DNA of 64,000 nucleotides from Takifugu bimaculatus (GCA_004026145.2 CP034993.1:485580-549579), one strand, 5' to 3'. Shown: positions 49,001-60,132, counted from the first letter of the stretch. Made by a program: numbers and translations. Notes: generated by a model not told the origin, from the letters alone.

Positions 49001-52000
49001 TTCAAATCAATGTCACTTTCTGAGCCCCTTCAGTGACTATTTGGAAGTTTGTTCAGTGTTTTTATTAAGTGTTCTTTCGTAAAAGGCAAATGTATGTCTG
49101 ACTTATCCAGGTTGGATAATAATCAGCATTACAGAGGACCTGGTCGGAACACCCTGAAGTTCAGCTTTGAGCCAACAGGGGGAGATGTTGAAAAAAAATG
49201 AAATTACTCATAGGAGAGACACAAAAATCTCAAAATAAATAATACATTAATGATTTTATTATAGCCAGGGCTCGTTTTCAGCTGTCTGCTGGAGTCGCAA
49301 CATGCTGAGCACTGAGAACGCAGCTGCTGTGTTTTGTCGGTCAGCAGAAGGCACAGCGAACGCTCAACACAGCCGTTCTGAAGTGACCGTGACACGTGCA
49401 TTGTTTTATTTCTGGAACGTTTGTTGTTATTGTTGCCTTCCTGTTCCTCTACTCCTGTCTCAGGTGAAGCTGCTAACTGGGGGTTGAGCTCTCCTGGTTG
49501 ATGTGTCTGTGTGGGATGTCAAGGTAGAGGTTATTTAACCAGGAGTACGATGGAAACCACCAGGAACTGATCATCACACCCACGCAGACACACACCAGCC
49601 AGGAGAGCTCGATCCCCCAGTTAGCAGGAGCAAAGGAGAGACAACAGGAAGGCAGCAAAAACAACAAAAGATACAAAAATAAAACAAAGCATGTACAACA
49701 ACGTCCATAATGGTAACACGAGGAAATTGTCAGATGAACACAGAAAGACAGTGTAAAATAATAAAAGAACGTCAAATAAGAAGGAAACAGGAAATGAATG
49801 CAAAAGGAATGTTGTGGGAAAAGGACCGAGTAAAACTGAATTGTGAGTAATGTGTATTTTAAAAGTTGTTCATTTTTGTCCACAGAAATGGTGATAAAAA
49901 ACAATGTGGACCTGAGGATTGTGATGGTGGGAAAGACTGGAACTGGGAAGAGTGCCACTGGGAACACCATTCTGGGCCGACAATGCTTTGAAGCAAAGTT
50001 CAGTGCCAAGTCTATGACTGTGGAATGTGGTCGAGGGAGAGCTATGGTAGGGAACCAGAGTGTGGTCATCATTGACAGCCCCGGCCTGTTTGACACCAGG
50101 TTTTCCCTGGAAAGAACAAAAGAGGATTTGTCCCAATGCATCTCGTACTCAAGCCCTGGACCCCATGTGTTCCTGGTGGTCATTCGACTGGGCAGGTTCA
50201 CCGCTGAAGAAATGCAGACGGTGCAAAAGATTCAAGAAACATTTGGGGAAGAAGCTGACAAATACAGCATGGTTCTCTTTACCGGGGGAGACCAACTTGA
50301 CGAGAGAACCATTGAGGATTTTCTGGACGAGAGCGTCGAACTTCAAGACCTCATATCCAGATGTCACGGCCGGTATCATGTCTTCAACAATAAGCTGAAG
50401 GACAAAGAGGAGAATCTCTCTCAGGTCACTGAGCTGCTGCAGAAGATCAAATCTATGGTAGATTTTAACGGAGGAAGCCACTACACCAATGAGATGTTCC
50501 AGCAGGCTGAGAGGAAACTCATACTGGAGAAAGAGCGCATCCTGAAAGAGCAGGAAGAGAAAATCCAAAAAGAAAAAGAGGAGATTGAGCGGAAAATTCA
50601 GGAGAAATATGAAAGGGAAATGGAAGAAATCAACAGGAAAATTCAGGCTGAGCGAGAGAAGGAGAAAAAAGAAAGAGAGGAGGAGTTCAAGAGGCAGAAA
50701 GAGGAATGGAACGAGGAAAAGCGAAGGGAGAGGGAGGAGAGAGAAATGGAAAGACGGAGAGAGAGAGAGGAGAGAGAAAGGGAGCTAGAAAAGAAGATGG
50801 AATACCTGAAGGAGCAACATGCCAGAGAGGTGGAACGTGAGACAGCCAGGATGAAGGAGGAACACGAGGAAGCCGCCCGACTTCAAGCTGAGGAGATTGA
50901 AAACTTACATCGTCCACCGTGTACAATTCTGTAGAATTCAGATTTAAGGCAATCGCAAACACCACTTTAAGTGATTGTTGATGTCAGAAACGCTGAATCA
51001 GGCCGTATCGTTCCATAATTGCAAAGAAATGATTATGTGCATGCATCCATGTACGATAGGCCTGACGGGTTCTGTTCACGGTGTCAACTCATTAAATGCT
51101 GCATGAGAGTAGATCAAAGAGCATCTGCTTCCAATAATGTAGTCGGCCTTCAATAAGACATTTGAATGCTTATTTGTTTGTCTTCTTTTGTTGACTAAGT
51201 TTACATTCATGGTTTTTCCGTTTCATTTTCACATCTGACATCAATTGAATCTGGAGTAGAACAACCAGGATCCACGGTTTTCAAGGTTTCCATTGAAACA
51301 CAGATATGAATAAAGCCAGAGACATCTATGAACAACAGGAAAAATAACTTCCATTTCTCCTTATATCAGGTCATGTGGATTAGTTAAACATTGCTTTTAT
51401 GCTGCAGCTGGATTGGAAGTGAACCCAGTAAAATGATGGCTCAACGGTATCATCAGATCTTACGTAAAGCTGTTTGGTTACGTCACTGGGAAAAACGATT
51501 TGAGTAATAATGATAATTTACTTTCAAAGATGTGGATTTTATCTTTCATTCAAATACAGTGAGTCAGCAAAAGAAAGGTCAACGTTCAGTTGACTATCTT
51601 CAAAGACATCATGTGTCCCCTTTTACCTTCATAATGACGAGAGTGGGTGTAGCCGCCTGTATAAGAGAGGCAGCAGAAGACTGCATTCACTCTGCTTTCA
51701 ACTGCAGGACAGACACCATGGACCCTGGTAAGTCATCCTCCCATGTTCTTGCTCGTACTACAACTGCACGTTACTGTGATCAGGAGTCAGTTTTGCTGTT
51801 TTAGAGAGCACTTGGTAAAATTCTAAACAGTACACCATCCATTTACTCATCATGTCTCAGGAAACGGTAGCATCTGAATTCAAGAATTCAAATCAATGTC
51901 ACTTTCTGAGCCCCTTCAGTGACTATTTGGAAGTTTGTTCAGTGTTTTTATTAAGTGTTCTTTCGTAAAAGGCAAATGTATGTCTGACTTATCCAGGTTG

Positions 52001-55000
52001 GATAATAATCAGCATTACAGAGGACCTGGTCGGAACACCCTGAAGTTCAGCTTTGAGCCAACAGGGGGAGATGTTGAAAAAAAATGAAATTACTCATAGG
52101 AGAGACACAAAAATCTCAAAATAAATAATACATTAATGATTTTATTATAGCCAGGGCTCGTTTTCAGCTGTCTGCTGGAGTCGCAACATGCTGAGCACTG
52201 AGAACGCAGCTGCTGTGTTTTGTCGGTCAGCAGAAGGCACAGCGAACGCTCAACACAGCCGTTCTGAAGTGACCGTGACACGTGCATTGTTTTATTTCTG
52301 GAACGTTTGTTGTTATTGTTGCCTTCCTGTTCCTCTACTCCTGTCTCAGGTGAAGCTGCTAACTGGGGGTTGAGCTCTCCTGGTTGATGTGTCTGTGTGG
52401 GATGTCAAGGTAGAGGTTATTTAACCAGGAGTACGATGGAAACCACCAGGAACTGATCATCACACCCACGCAGACACACACCAGCCAGGAGAGCTCGATC
52501 CCCCAGTTAGCAGGAGCAAAGGAGAGACAACAGGAAGGCAGCAAAAACAACAAAAGATACAAAAATAAAACAAAGCATGTACAACAACGTCCAGAATCGT
52601 AACACGAGGAAATTGTCAGATGAACACAGAAAGACAGTGTAAAATAATAAAAGAACGTCAAATAAGAAGGAAACAGGAAATGAATGCAAAAGGAATGTTG
52701 TGGGAAAAGGACCGAGTAAAACTGAATTGTGAGTAATGTGTATTTTAAAAGTTGTTCATTTTTGTCCACAGAAATGGTGATAAAAAACAATGTGGACCTG
52801 AGGATTGTGATGGTGGGAAAGACTGGAACTGGGAAGAGTGCCACTGGGAACACCATTCTGGGCCGACAATGCTTTGAAGCAAAGTTCAGTGCCAAGTCTA
52901 TGACTGTGGAATGTGGTCGAGGGAGAGCTATGGTAGGGAACCAGAGTGTGGTCATCATTGACAGCCCCGGCCTGTTTGACACCAGGTTTTCCCTGGAAAG
53001 AACAAAAGAGGATTTGTCCCAATGCATCTCGTACTCAAGCCCTGGACCCCATGTGTTCCTGGTGGTCATTCGACTGGGCAGGTACACCGCTGAAGAAATG
53101 CAGACGGTGCAAAAGATTCAAGAAACATTTGGGGAAGAAGCTGACAAATACAGCATGGTTCTCTTTACCGGGGGAGACCAACTTGACGAGAGAACCATTG
53201 AGGATTTTCTGGACGAGAGTGTCGAACTTCAAGACCTCATATCCAGATGTCACGGCCGGTATCATGTCTTCAACAATAAGCTGAAGGACAAAGAGGAGAA
53301 TCTCTCTCAGGTCACTGAGCTGCTGCAGAAGATCAAATCTATGGTAGATTTTAACGGAGGAAGCCACTACACCAATGAGATGTTCCAGCAGGCTGAGAGG
53401 AAACTCATACTGGAGAAAGAGCGCATCCTGAAAGAGCAGGAAGAGAAAATCCAAAAAGAAAAAGAGGAGATTGAGCGGAAAATTCAGGAGAAATATGAAA
53501 GGGAAATGGAAGAAATCAACAGGAAAATTCAGGCTGAGCGAGAGAGGGAGAAAAAAGAAAGAGAGGAGGAGTTCAAGAGGCAGAAAGAAGAATGGAACGA
53601 GGAAAAGCAAAGGGAGAGGGAGGAGAGAGAAATGGAAAGACGGAGAGAGAGAGAGGAGAGAGAAAGGGAGCTAGAAAAGAAGATGGAATACCTGAGGGAG
53701 CAACATGCCAGAGAGGTGGAACGTGAGACAGCCAGGATGAAGGAGGAATACGAGAAGGCCGCCCGACGCCAAGCTGAGAGGATTAAAAACTTACATCGTC
53801 TACCTGTACCGTGTCCAATTCTGTAGAATTCAGATTTAAGGCAATCGCAAACACCACTTTAAGTGATTGTTGATGTCAGAAACGCTGAATCAGGCCGTAT
53901 CGTTCCATAATTGCAAAGAAATGATTCTGTGCATGCATCCATGTACGATAGGCCTGACGGGTTCTGTTCACGGTGTCAACTCATTAAATGCTGCATGAGA
54001 GTAGATCAAAGAGCATCTGCTTCCAATAATGTAGTCGGCCTTCAATAAAACATTTGAATGCTTATTTGTTTGTCTTCTTTTGTTGACTAAGTTTACATTC
54101 ATGGTTTTTCTATTTCATTTTCACATCTGACATCAATTGAATCTGGAGTAGAACAACCAGGATCCACGGTTTTCAAGGTTTCCATTGAAACACAGATATG
54201 AATAAAGCCAGAGACATCTATGAACAACAGGAAAAATAACTTCCATTTCTCCTTATATCAGGTCATGTGGATTAGTTAAACATTGCTTTTATGCTGCAGC
54301 TGGATTGGAAGTGAACCCAGTAAAATGATGGCTCAACGGTATCATCAGATCTTACGTAAAGCTGTTTGGTTACGTCACTGGGAAAAACGATTTGAGTAAT
54401 AATGATAATTTACTTTCAAAGATGTGGATTTTATCTTTCATTCAAATACAGTGAGTCATGCAAAAGAAAGGTCAACGTTCAGTTGACTATCTTCAAAGAT
54501 ATCATGTGTCCCCTTTTACCTTCATAATGACGAGAGTGGGTGTAGCCGCCTGTATAAGAGAGGCAGCAGAAGACTGCATTCACTCTGCTTTCAACTGCAA
54601 AAGCAGTCTTTTTATTAGCAAAAAAGACTGGAACCGAGTAAATCTGAATTCTGATTGATGTGATGCTTTTTTGTGAGAAAAAAAATAATCAAAAAAATCT
54701 TTCAACTCACAGCTTTTGAAGAAGGCTGGTAGCTCCATCTGCCAAAACGCCCTTCACCAACAGTTCAGTCATAATGTCTGCAGCCTTCGGAGGAGTGTAT
54801 GGCACCAGCTATGGGACCAAACGTTAGAGCAGTGATATTGTGTATGACATGCAGTCATAAGTCACTAAACGCATGTTTCATTGTGAGCCCTGTTGTCTTA
54901 CAGTGTGCCCTGCTTGCTCCAAGACAGCTTTGACCTCTCTGAGTCCCCGGACAAAGCTTGGAGACGGTTGTGTGTAACCGTCATTCTCAAGGTAGCCAAT

Positions 55001-57868
55001 CCTCAGAGGCCTGGAACCTTCGTATACCTTTGTATGCATCGAATACAAAACATCGCCATTTAAGGAAAGTTGATGAATGTTTTTATGCATTTCTCTTTAA
55101 GCAGTCCATTCACATGAGGGTTGTTTAGAAAGGTAAGAATATGTATACACCATTAACTATAAATCAGAACCAAGTGTGACCTTACCTCGGTGATAGGAGT
55201 AGACCTTAGGCCAAAGCAATACTGTTAAGTTTATATCTGCTAAACTGCAGTTTCAAACAATGGGAACTAATTTTTTATTGGCAAAAAGGTAGTGTGAACT
55301 GAAGAGCCACTCCAGAAATTAGCTCTGAGTCACCATAAAGACAACAATCAACAACTCAGATAGATTGTGTGAAGACTCCGAAGAAGGGATAATCTCATGT
55401 GTCCAATATGTGTCCTTCCCTCAGGGCTACGTACAGCTGACAGTGTACCTCATGGACAGTGCAATCCAGGTTACTAACATTTACTTTTTAACATTAGACT
55501 GTTCTTTTTACACACACCTGTGTATTAAAAGGTATGGCGGGAATGGTGGGGTCCAATGAAAACATGTGGCCACAAAGAAGAGCCTTCATACACAAGACCA
55601 GGCTGTCCACATCCCTAGCCATGGGGCCACTGGATGACAACACTAATGTATGGATGAAAACACAAACGCACAAAAGGGGTAAGTACCTATGGTTCATCAT
55701 AAATAACCTGCTGGCAAAGATGATACCAATGTTACTCACCAGTTTTTTGCCCACGAACAATGGGGATCAACCCCCGAGAGCTGACCAAACCCAAAAAAAC
55801 CATGTCACATATATGATGATGGGAAATAAATCTGACTGCCACAGTCATGCCTACCTGAGCCGACCTGTTGTTGGCTTAAAACCACATATGCCACAGAAGG
55901 CTGCAGGGATGCGGATGCTACCCCCGATGTCAGTGCCAATGCCAAGCAGGGAACCTCCTCCTCCAATGAGAGCTCCCTCCCCTCCAGATGAACCCCCAGA
56001 GGTTTTCTGGAGATTGTGGGGATTGACAGTCTGCCCATAGATTGGGTTACTACAGTCATAGCTGGAAGTGGGGCGATAAAGGACAAAAGTAAATGTGTAA
56101 TAAGCATCCCTGACCTTCTCCACACATAAAACATTCCTGTAAATCAATAGATTACTTTAAAAGGGCTTGTGGCAGGTTTGTTCTCACGAAAGGGATAGCT
56201 CCTTGTTCTTTCAGAACTTTAACAAGCACACTGTCTTCCTGGGCAGGTTGTTCCAGGTTACTGATCACACCGCAGGAAGTGTCATAGTTCTTGTATCATA
56301 ACGTGCAAAAAAAACAGCATGGTCAAATATCAGCACACTAAAGGCCTACAGACAACAACAGCTGCCATCCTGAGGGAGAAATGGGATGTCACAATACCTC
56401 GCATGCAATATTTTCTTTGATGCTCACAGGAACGCCATAAAGGAGACCTTCCTTTTTGGAGGCAATGGTTTTTATTTGGTCAAAACTCTCTGATAAGACC
56501 GCTGTGCAGCAGTTTAGTTTTTTGTGGACGTCTAGAGCCTGTAACAAAAGACAGATTAAATATTTACTTTGCAAAAATGGAGAAAATTGCCTCAAAGGCA
56601 AAACAATCAAACAGCTGAAAAGTTCACCTTGTAAAGAAAAAACCTCTCAAGCATCAAAATATTTCCTGTCATTGCACTTTACAGCCTTGATAATGAGTAA
56701 AAATATTTTGAATAATTCTATATTTAAACATTTAAAACAGATACAAACCAACACACTGTTGGAATCAATAGAATGTATTTTTAAAAAATACAGTAAAATC
56801 TATGCAATTTAAGTCTGTTCAAACCCAGCTGGGCTGTCAGGGGTTGAAGTTTAAGCGCCCTGTAGTGTTAAAACAAAAACATCAAACAGGTGGGACTCTG
56901 AAATTCCATCTGTTGTTTTTCACCTCTATATTATTAGTGTTTTTTTGTGCTAGAAAACAATCAATGAGTGTTATACTGTGTGCTGAACCTTGTCCATGTA
57001 TGAGTAAAACACATCCTCGGGATTTAGTAGGCCTTCCTTCAGTTGAGCCGACAGCTCAGACAGGGACAGCTTTAAGATCTGATCAGAGTCCAGGGCAGAA
57101 TTCTAAAAGACACACAAACATACAGTATGTTACGTACGCCCAAGTTGTTTCTCTGCACATGGCAAATATTGACTATTCTGGTGCTAGGCGTCCCAGCAGG
57201 TTGTGTATTTAGGGGAGTGCATCAAAGGATACTGGAATAGATTGGATTTTTCAAGGCTATAATACTTGCCATCTCTAGACGTCAGTTATGTCTCCTTATT
57301 TGACCCAAAGTAAAAAATAAGACTGAAACTGCTGTGTCATCTAAAATGAGTACAATTTACCAATGGATTTCAGTGTACCCAAATTTCTCCTTCGATACTT
57401 TGGGCAAAACAGTTTGACCTTTGTGTACACTTTCTCTTTCATGTAAAAATGAACATAAATTTCTAATTTCAGTGAGTTTTACACCAACATAAGTGACTAT
57501 GGCATTAATAAATATGGCACAAAAGACATTAAAATGATGATGACGAGGGTCTGTGACAATTTATCTTTGCATGAAAAGTAACCGGAAGAAAAACAGAAGG
57601 CTGTCAGATCAGGGTCAGACAATAAAGTTGAGTTCATCTCGTAGAGGAGAGCAGCTCTCACCGACTCCTTGTACTGCAGCACCGCCTCCTCTGCCCGGCG
57701 GAGGCTCTCATCCCTCCGGGCTCTGGCCCTCCTGATCTTCGCGTTCGCCTCCCATCGGTTGTACACATTCCGCAGCACCCCAACAAGAGCCCATGCGGCG
57801 CAGGCGCCACCCGTCAGTAGCCAGGCGGCCCGCTTATCAAGCTCCACATCAAGAACGAAGAGTTTCAT
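43056..57868 (-). CDS. faah: Fatty acid amide hydrolase (FAAH), interrupted by nested GIMAP genes
   Basis: Exons 1-9: 57868-57662, 57102-56989, 56538-56398, 56289-56156, 56061-55855, 55780-55740, 55642-55518, 55027-54902 and 54808-54711. Exons 10-15 (block B): 45357-45258, 45147-45104, 44894-44854, 44766-44658, 44455-44310 and 43178-43056. FAAH is a membrane serine hydrolase that cleaves anandamide and other fatty acid amides. The N-terminus has one hydrophobic segment (about residues 13-32). The amidase signature holds the Ser-Ser-Lys triad: Lys in VSIKEN, Ser in GGSSGGEGALIG and the nucleophile Ser in GTDIGGSIR. All phases agree through exon 11. Exon 12B has one extra T (41 nt, expected 40), so block B alone shifts frame in about the last quarter. 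Taking exons 12-15 from block A would give an intact 584 aa (human 579). Intron 9 is 9.4 kb and holds three opposite-strand GIMAP genes. Confidence 0.9.
43805..44066 (+). mobile_element. LINE 3' fragment inside FAAH block B (intron 14)
   Basis: Copy of the block A LINE remnant, carried along in the segmental duplication. It differs by small indels, such as a shorter (TTTA)n stretch. Confidence 0.55.
44177..44278. repeat. (AAAAGC)n imperfect hexamer repeat in block B
   Basis: Same repeat as in block A but with a few more units. It lies next to the donor of FAAH exon 14B. Confidence 0.9.
44854..44894 (-). other. faah: FAAH exon 12B with a single-base frameshift
   Basis: The FAAH strand reads GGTTCCAAAATCTGTGG where block A reads GGTTCCGAATCTGTGG. 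The in-frame version encodes NLWKQHATAE, matching the KLWELQHEIE segment of mammalian FAAH. The extra base puts a TGA within the exon. The change sits in a run of four T on the + strand, so sequencing error is possible. Confidence 0.75.
45824..45835 (-). promoter_or_regulatory. ISRE-like element of GIMAP-2 (one base weaker)
   Basis: ACTTTCACTTTT, reverse complement AAAAGTGAAAGT. One GAAA half-site of the ISRE core is changed to AAAA; the other is intact. The position relative to the TATA-like box and start codon is as in GIMAP-1. Confidence 0.5.
45923..48048 (+). CDS. GIMAP/AIG1-family GTPase, copy 2
   Basis: Exon 1 45923-45932 (ATGGACCCTG|GTAAGT) and exon 2 47000-48048 (after TGTCCACAG), 352 aa. 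It has the same G-domain motifs as copy 1 and differs at only a few places (Ile for Met in the segment before VECGRG, Gln for Arg in CHGQYH, small changes in the coiled coil). The C-terminus is RPPCTIL, again a CaaX box ending in Leu. This is the leading gene of the second array and lies inside FAAH intron 9, on the opposite strand. Its intron holds a 31-base partial tandem duplication near 46832-46862. It is likely interferon-responsive if the slightly degenerate upstream ISRE works. Near-identity with the other copies suggests recent duplication or conversion. Confidence 0.88.
48266..48271 (+). terminator. Polyadenylation signal of GIMAP-2
   Basis: AATAAA about 220 bases past the stop, as in copy 1. 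Confidence 0.7.
48832..50934 (+). CDS. GIMAP/AIG1-family GTPase, copy 3
   Basis: Exon 1 48832-48841 and exon 2 49886-50934, 352 aa after splicing (MDPEMVIKNN…). G-domain motifs are intact (GKTGTGKS, DSPGLFDT, FTGGDQLD). It has Phe in the conserved box (LGRFTAEEM) and Val for Ile in DESVELQD. The acidic/basic coiled coil is followed by RPPCTIL. It is an internal array copy. The TATA-like box (48774-48780) is kept, but the ISRE is lost: TTTTACCTTCATAATG replaces the longer element. The main poly(A) hexamer near 51152 is AATAAG, so 3' processing may use the second AATAAA about 160 bases downstream. Confidence 0.88.
51718..53826 (+). CDS. GIMAP/AIG1-family GTPase, copy 4
   Basis: Exon 1 51718-51727 and exon 2 52772-53826, 354 aa after splicing. 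It shares the G domain with the other copies and has a slightly different end: the last coiled-coil turn reads EKAARRQAERIKNLHR. Two extra residues precede the terminal box (LPVPCPIL), so the tail varies but the CPIL box is kept. It is an internal array copy with a TATA-like box (51660-51666) and no ISRE. It is the copy nearest FAAH exon 9 and is antisense to FAAH intron 9. Confidence 0.88.
54044..54049 (+). terminator. Polyadenylation signal of GIMAP-4
   Basis: AATAAA about 220 bases after the stop, in the same place as in copies 1 and 2. Confidence 0.7.
54440..54599 (+). pseudogene. Truncated sixth GIMAP promoter copy at the array edge
   Basis: It matches the other internal promoters, TATA-like box included (54553-54558), up to TTTCAACTGCA. 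The sequence then leaves the repeat before the ATG mini-exon. It marks the right end of the array, about 110 bases from the donor side of FAAH exon 9. Confidence 0.8.
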
Positions 57869-57869
57869 C

Positions 57870-58200
57870 TCCTCCCTGGTTCTACCGACCTGCTGCTGGG
57901 ACTAACAGAACTGCGCCTGAACTTCGTGCTGTGTTGGTCCGTGGACATGAGTGGGCGGAGTCAAGTGCACCTTTTTTACGGACCTGACAGTCCGGTACAC
58001 AACTTTTAAATCTTTTACTTGACTTAAGAAGCTAATACATTGACGGCTGTCGGTTACGTTGTATGTAAACAATCTATCACAATGCATAGGCGTCATATTT
58101 AGTGAGAGGCACGCGGTGTCATGTGACGACTTCCGGTCAATCGCTCTCTTCCGGGTGGTAAAACAGACGGTCAGGATCGAATAAAAAAAAAAGATGGACA
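57870..58200 (-). promoter_or_regulatory. FAAH upstream/promoter region with ETS-like and E-box-like sites
   Basis: Upstream of the FAAH start codon lie a GTCATGTGAC E-box-like palindrome (58118-58127), an ACTTCCGGT ETS-type site (58129-58137) and a second TTCCGGGT site shortly after. No TATA box is evident. Such sites are common in broadly expressed vertebrate promoters. Transcription start not determined. Confidence 0.4.
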
Positions 58201-58719
58201 ATAAATAACAATGAATGAAAAAACTTTTAAATGTGTTTATTTCTCACGCGACATTAAACTTTTTTCTTATGAACCTTCTTAAAGGTAAAACCTCTGACAG
58301 TATTGAGGTCGTTGAACAGAACTGTTTTCCTCGTAGCAGGGATATTTTTTGTACTGTATTGTCCCCACAAACTCAGGTCACCTATATTCATGCCAGTTTT
58401 AGTTTTAATGTGACACAGCTAGTGTCACGACAGAGTTAACCCTAATCTTGTAGTTGTATTTATTCTATGAACATATCAACAGTATTTATAGTGTACAAAA
58501 AGTTAATATGTTGTGATGGGGTTGAGAGCTAGAGCACATTAGTGAAGACAGACGTATGTCACTTATAAAATATTACAAAATCGAATCAAAATATTGGAAT
58601 AGGAAAATGAGACAGTCAAATTGTTCCTGCTTCCTAAACCAGCAGGCACGATTTTCAACACCTCTGTTGAACTTTGGTCATATATTAACCTTATTGCACA
58701 AGCGCAGGTTTTCAAATAT
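58200..58719. other. Short intergenic stretch between FAAH and UQCRH
   Basis: AT-rich, with no coding signal. NSUN4, which lies here in mammals, was not found. Confidence 0.5.
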
Positions 58720-58725
58720 TTTATT
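58720..58725 (-). terminator. Polyadenylation signal of UQCRH
   Basis: AATAAA on the minus strand, about 130 bases after the UQCRH stop. Confidence 0.7.
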
Positions 58726-58856
58726 GAGACACCAACTTCTCGACACCCCATGAGCACATACGTTACAGGTTAACTTAAGTTACAGGATATATCACAGAGT
58801 ATTCTCCTCATTACATATTTCAAGAAGAGCTGTCGCCGGTGGCTCAGCAGGCAGCT

Positions 58857-60132
58857 TCATTTCACCGAATGAAACAGTTTGTGCGCCACCTAGTGGAGAC
58901 ACAGGAGAGCACACATCAATGCAGGAAAGGCTTCAGAAATGGTGCAAGATGTTAGATCATTAATTAGCCTGCAGTTTCCTGATGAACCCTCATAGACTAA
59001 ACAAAGTCTATGTGTAATGTCTGTGTTTATTATTCTTTTTATTTTTTTTCACAAATAATTTTCAACAAAATCTGCCATTCTACAGTTTAGAGATGCTGTA
59101 GTTTCAAGTTTAAATCAGGCCACTAAGGTTTGACATTCCCTAAAAAAAATTGCTGCAGAGCTCAGGACTTATGGCATAAAACGTAAACAAAAATGATGTT
59201 CATAACATTCCCGGAAAGAATTTACCTGCAATGTTTTCAAAGCTGTCATACTTACACAGTGGTCCCGGGCATGCAGGAAGTCAAACAGCTCCTCGGTACA
59301 GTCCTCCTCTGTTGAAGACCGAGAGCCAACTCTGGTTTCACATTCCTCCATACGCTCTCGAGCATGAAGGCAGTGTTCTGCCTCTTCACACTTCTGTCGC
59401 ACTGTTTCAAGAGGATCCTTTAAAAATAGCACAACAGTCAGAACAATATCAAATGTTAAATCACTCCCTTAAAATGTCATTATAAACATGTAGTTCTAAA
59501 TGATTCCATATGAACTGTAAATAATCTGCACTGTTGCCATTTCTGGTGCAAAAGAAGACTTCTCGGTGTAAAAGAAGCCTTGTAATAAACTGACTGACCT
59601 GAGATTCTTGACCTAGAAGACTTGAACATTTTCACCAAAAATACTGTTGAAAAGTGGGCTCAGAAGTTGTGCCCACATTTCCATCAATATTGCCTGAGCC
59701 GACCTTTTAAAGTGTGTGTGTGTGTGTGCGTGTGTGTGGCGGGATATTAATGCAATCTCACAATTTGTGAAGTAATGCATGAGGATGCTGGTGTGCATCT
59801 CCAATACACATACCACCATATCTTCCTCCTCCTCCTCTTCTTCCTCCTGTAAGAGACGTTAGACCCAATCAATCAATGCAGGCGTAATAACACCCAGAAC
59901 AATTATTTATATTCAAAAGTAACAACCGAGAGGCCAAATTCGGATTTTAGTGCATGCAAAACTGAGAAGAGGACTTATATAAACCCAAGCCAGATGACAT
60001 ATTAGCTTAGTTAGCTATGTTGCTAGCTAAAACCTTCAAGTAATAGAGGTACGGCAGATTTGTTTTGAATCATAGGGATCTACTAACATCATCGGGCTCT
60101 CCGTTCATTATCATCTTCTCTTCTAGAACCAT
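58857..60132 (-). CDS. uqcrh: Cytochrome b-c1 complex subunit 6 (hinge protein, UQCRH)
   Basis: Four exons on the minus strand: 60132-60088, 59846-59814, 59417-59256 and 58889-58857, all GT-AG and all in phase 0. They give 90 aa (human 91). It starts MVLEEKMIMNGEPDD, then an acidic run of eight Glu in exon 2, then DPLETVRQ. The core TEEDCTEELFDFLHARDHC is followed by VAHKLFHSVK. Five Cys sit at the positions remembered from the human protein, where they form the two disulfides of this small intermembrane-space hairpin. The family is the acidic hinge subunit of respiratory complex III, near cytochrome c1, and helps electron transfer to cytochrome c. The last exon is only 33 nt. Its position beside FAAH and DMBX1 agrees with vertebrate synteny. 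Confidence 0.95.
59711..59738. repeat. (TG)n microsatellite in UQCRH intron 2
   Basis: About 13 TG units with one CG interruption, between UQCRH exons 2 and 3. Confidence 0.85.

Larger units (their letters stand above)
42845..54599. repeat. Segmental duplication unit B with a tandem of three GIMAP units
   Basis: It begins as a copy of 34550 onward and lacks about 1 kb of unit A near its start. It carries FAAH block B and then three successive GIMAP repeats of about 2.9 kb (start-codon spacing 2909 and 2886). It ends in a sixth, cut-off promoter copy at about 54599, where unique FAAH intron sequence resumes just before exon 9. Confidence 0.9.

Noticed and set aside
49473..50201. 242-aa minus-strand ORF, repeated at 52359-53087 and as shorter forms elsewhere
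   Set aside because: It lies antisense to the GIMAP intron and GTPase exon and recurs only because the units are duplicated. It has no splice logic or known motif.
55805..56134. 109-aa minus-strand ORF across FAAH exon 5
   Set aside because: Alternative-frame shadow of exon 5, whose true frame carries the amidase signature.
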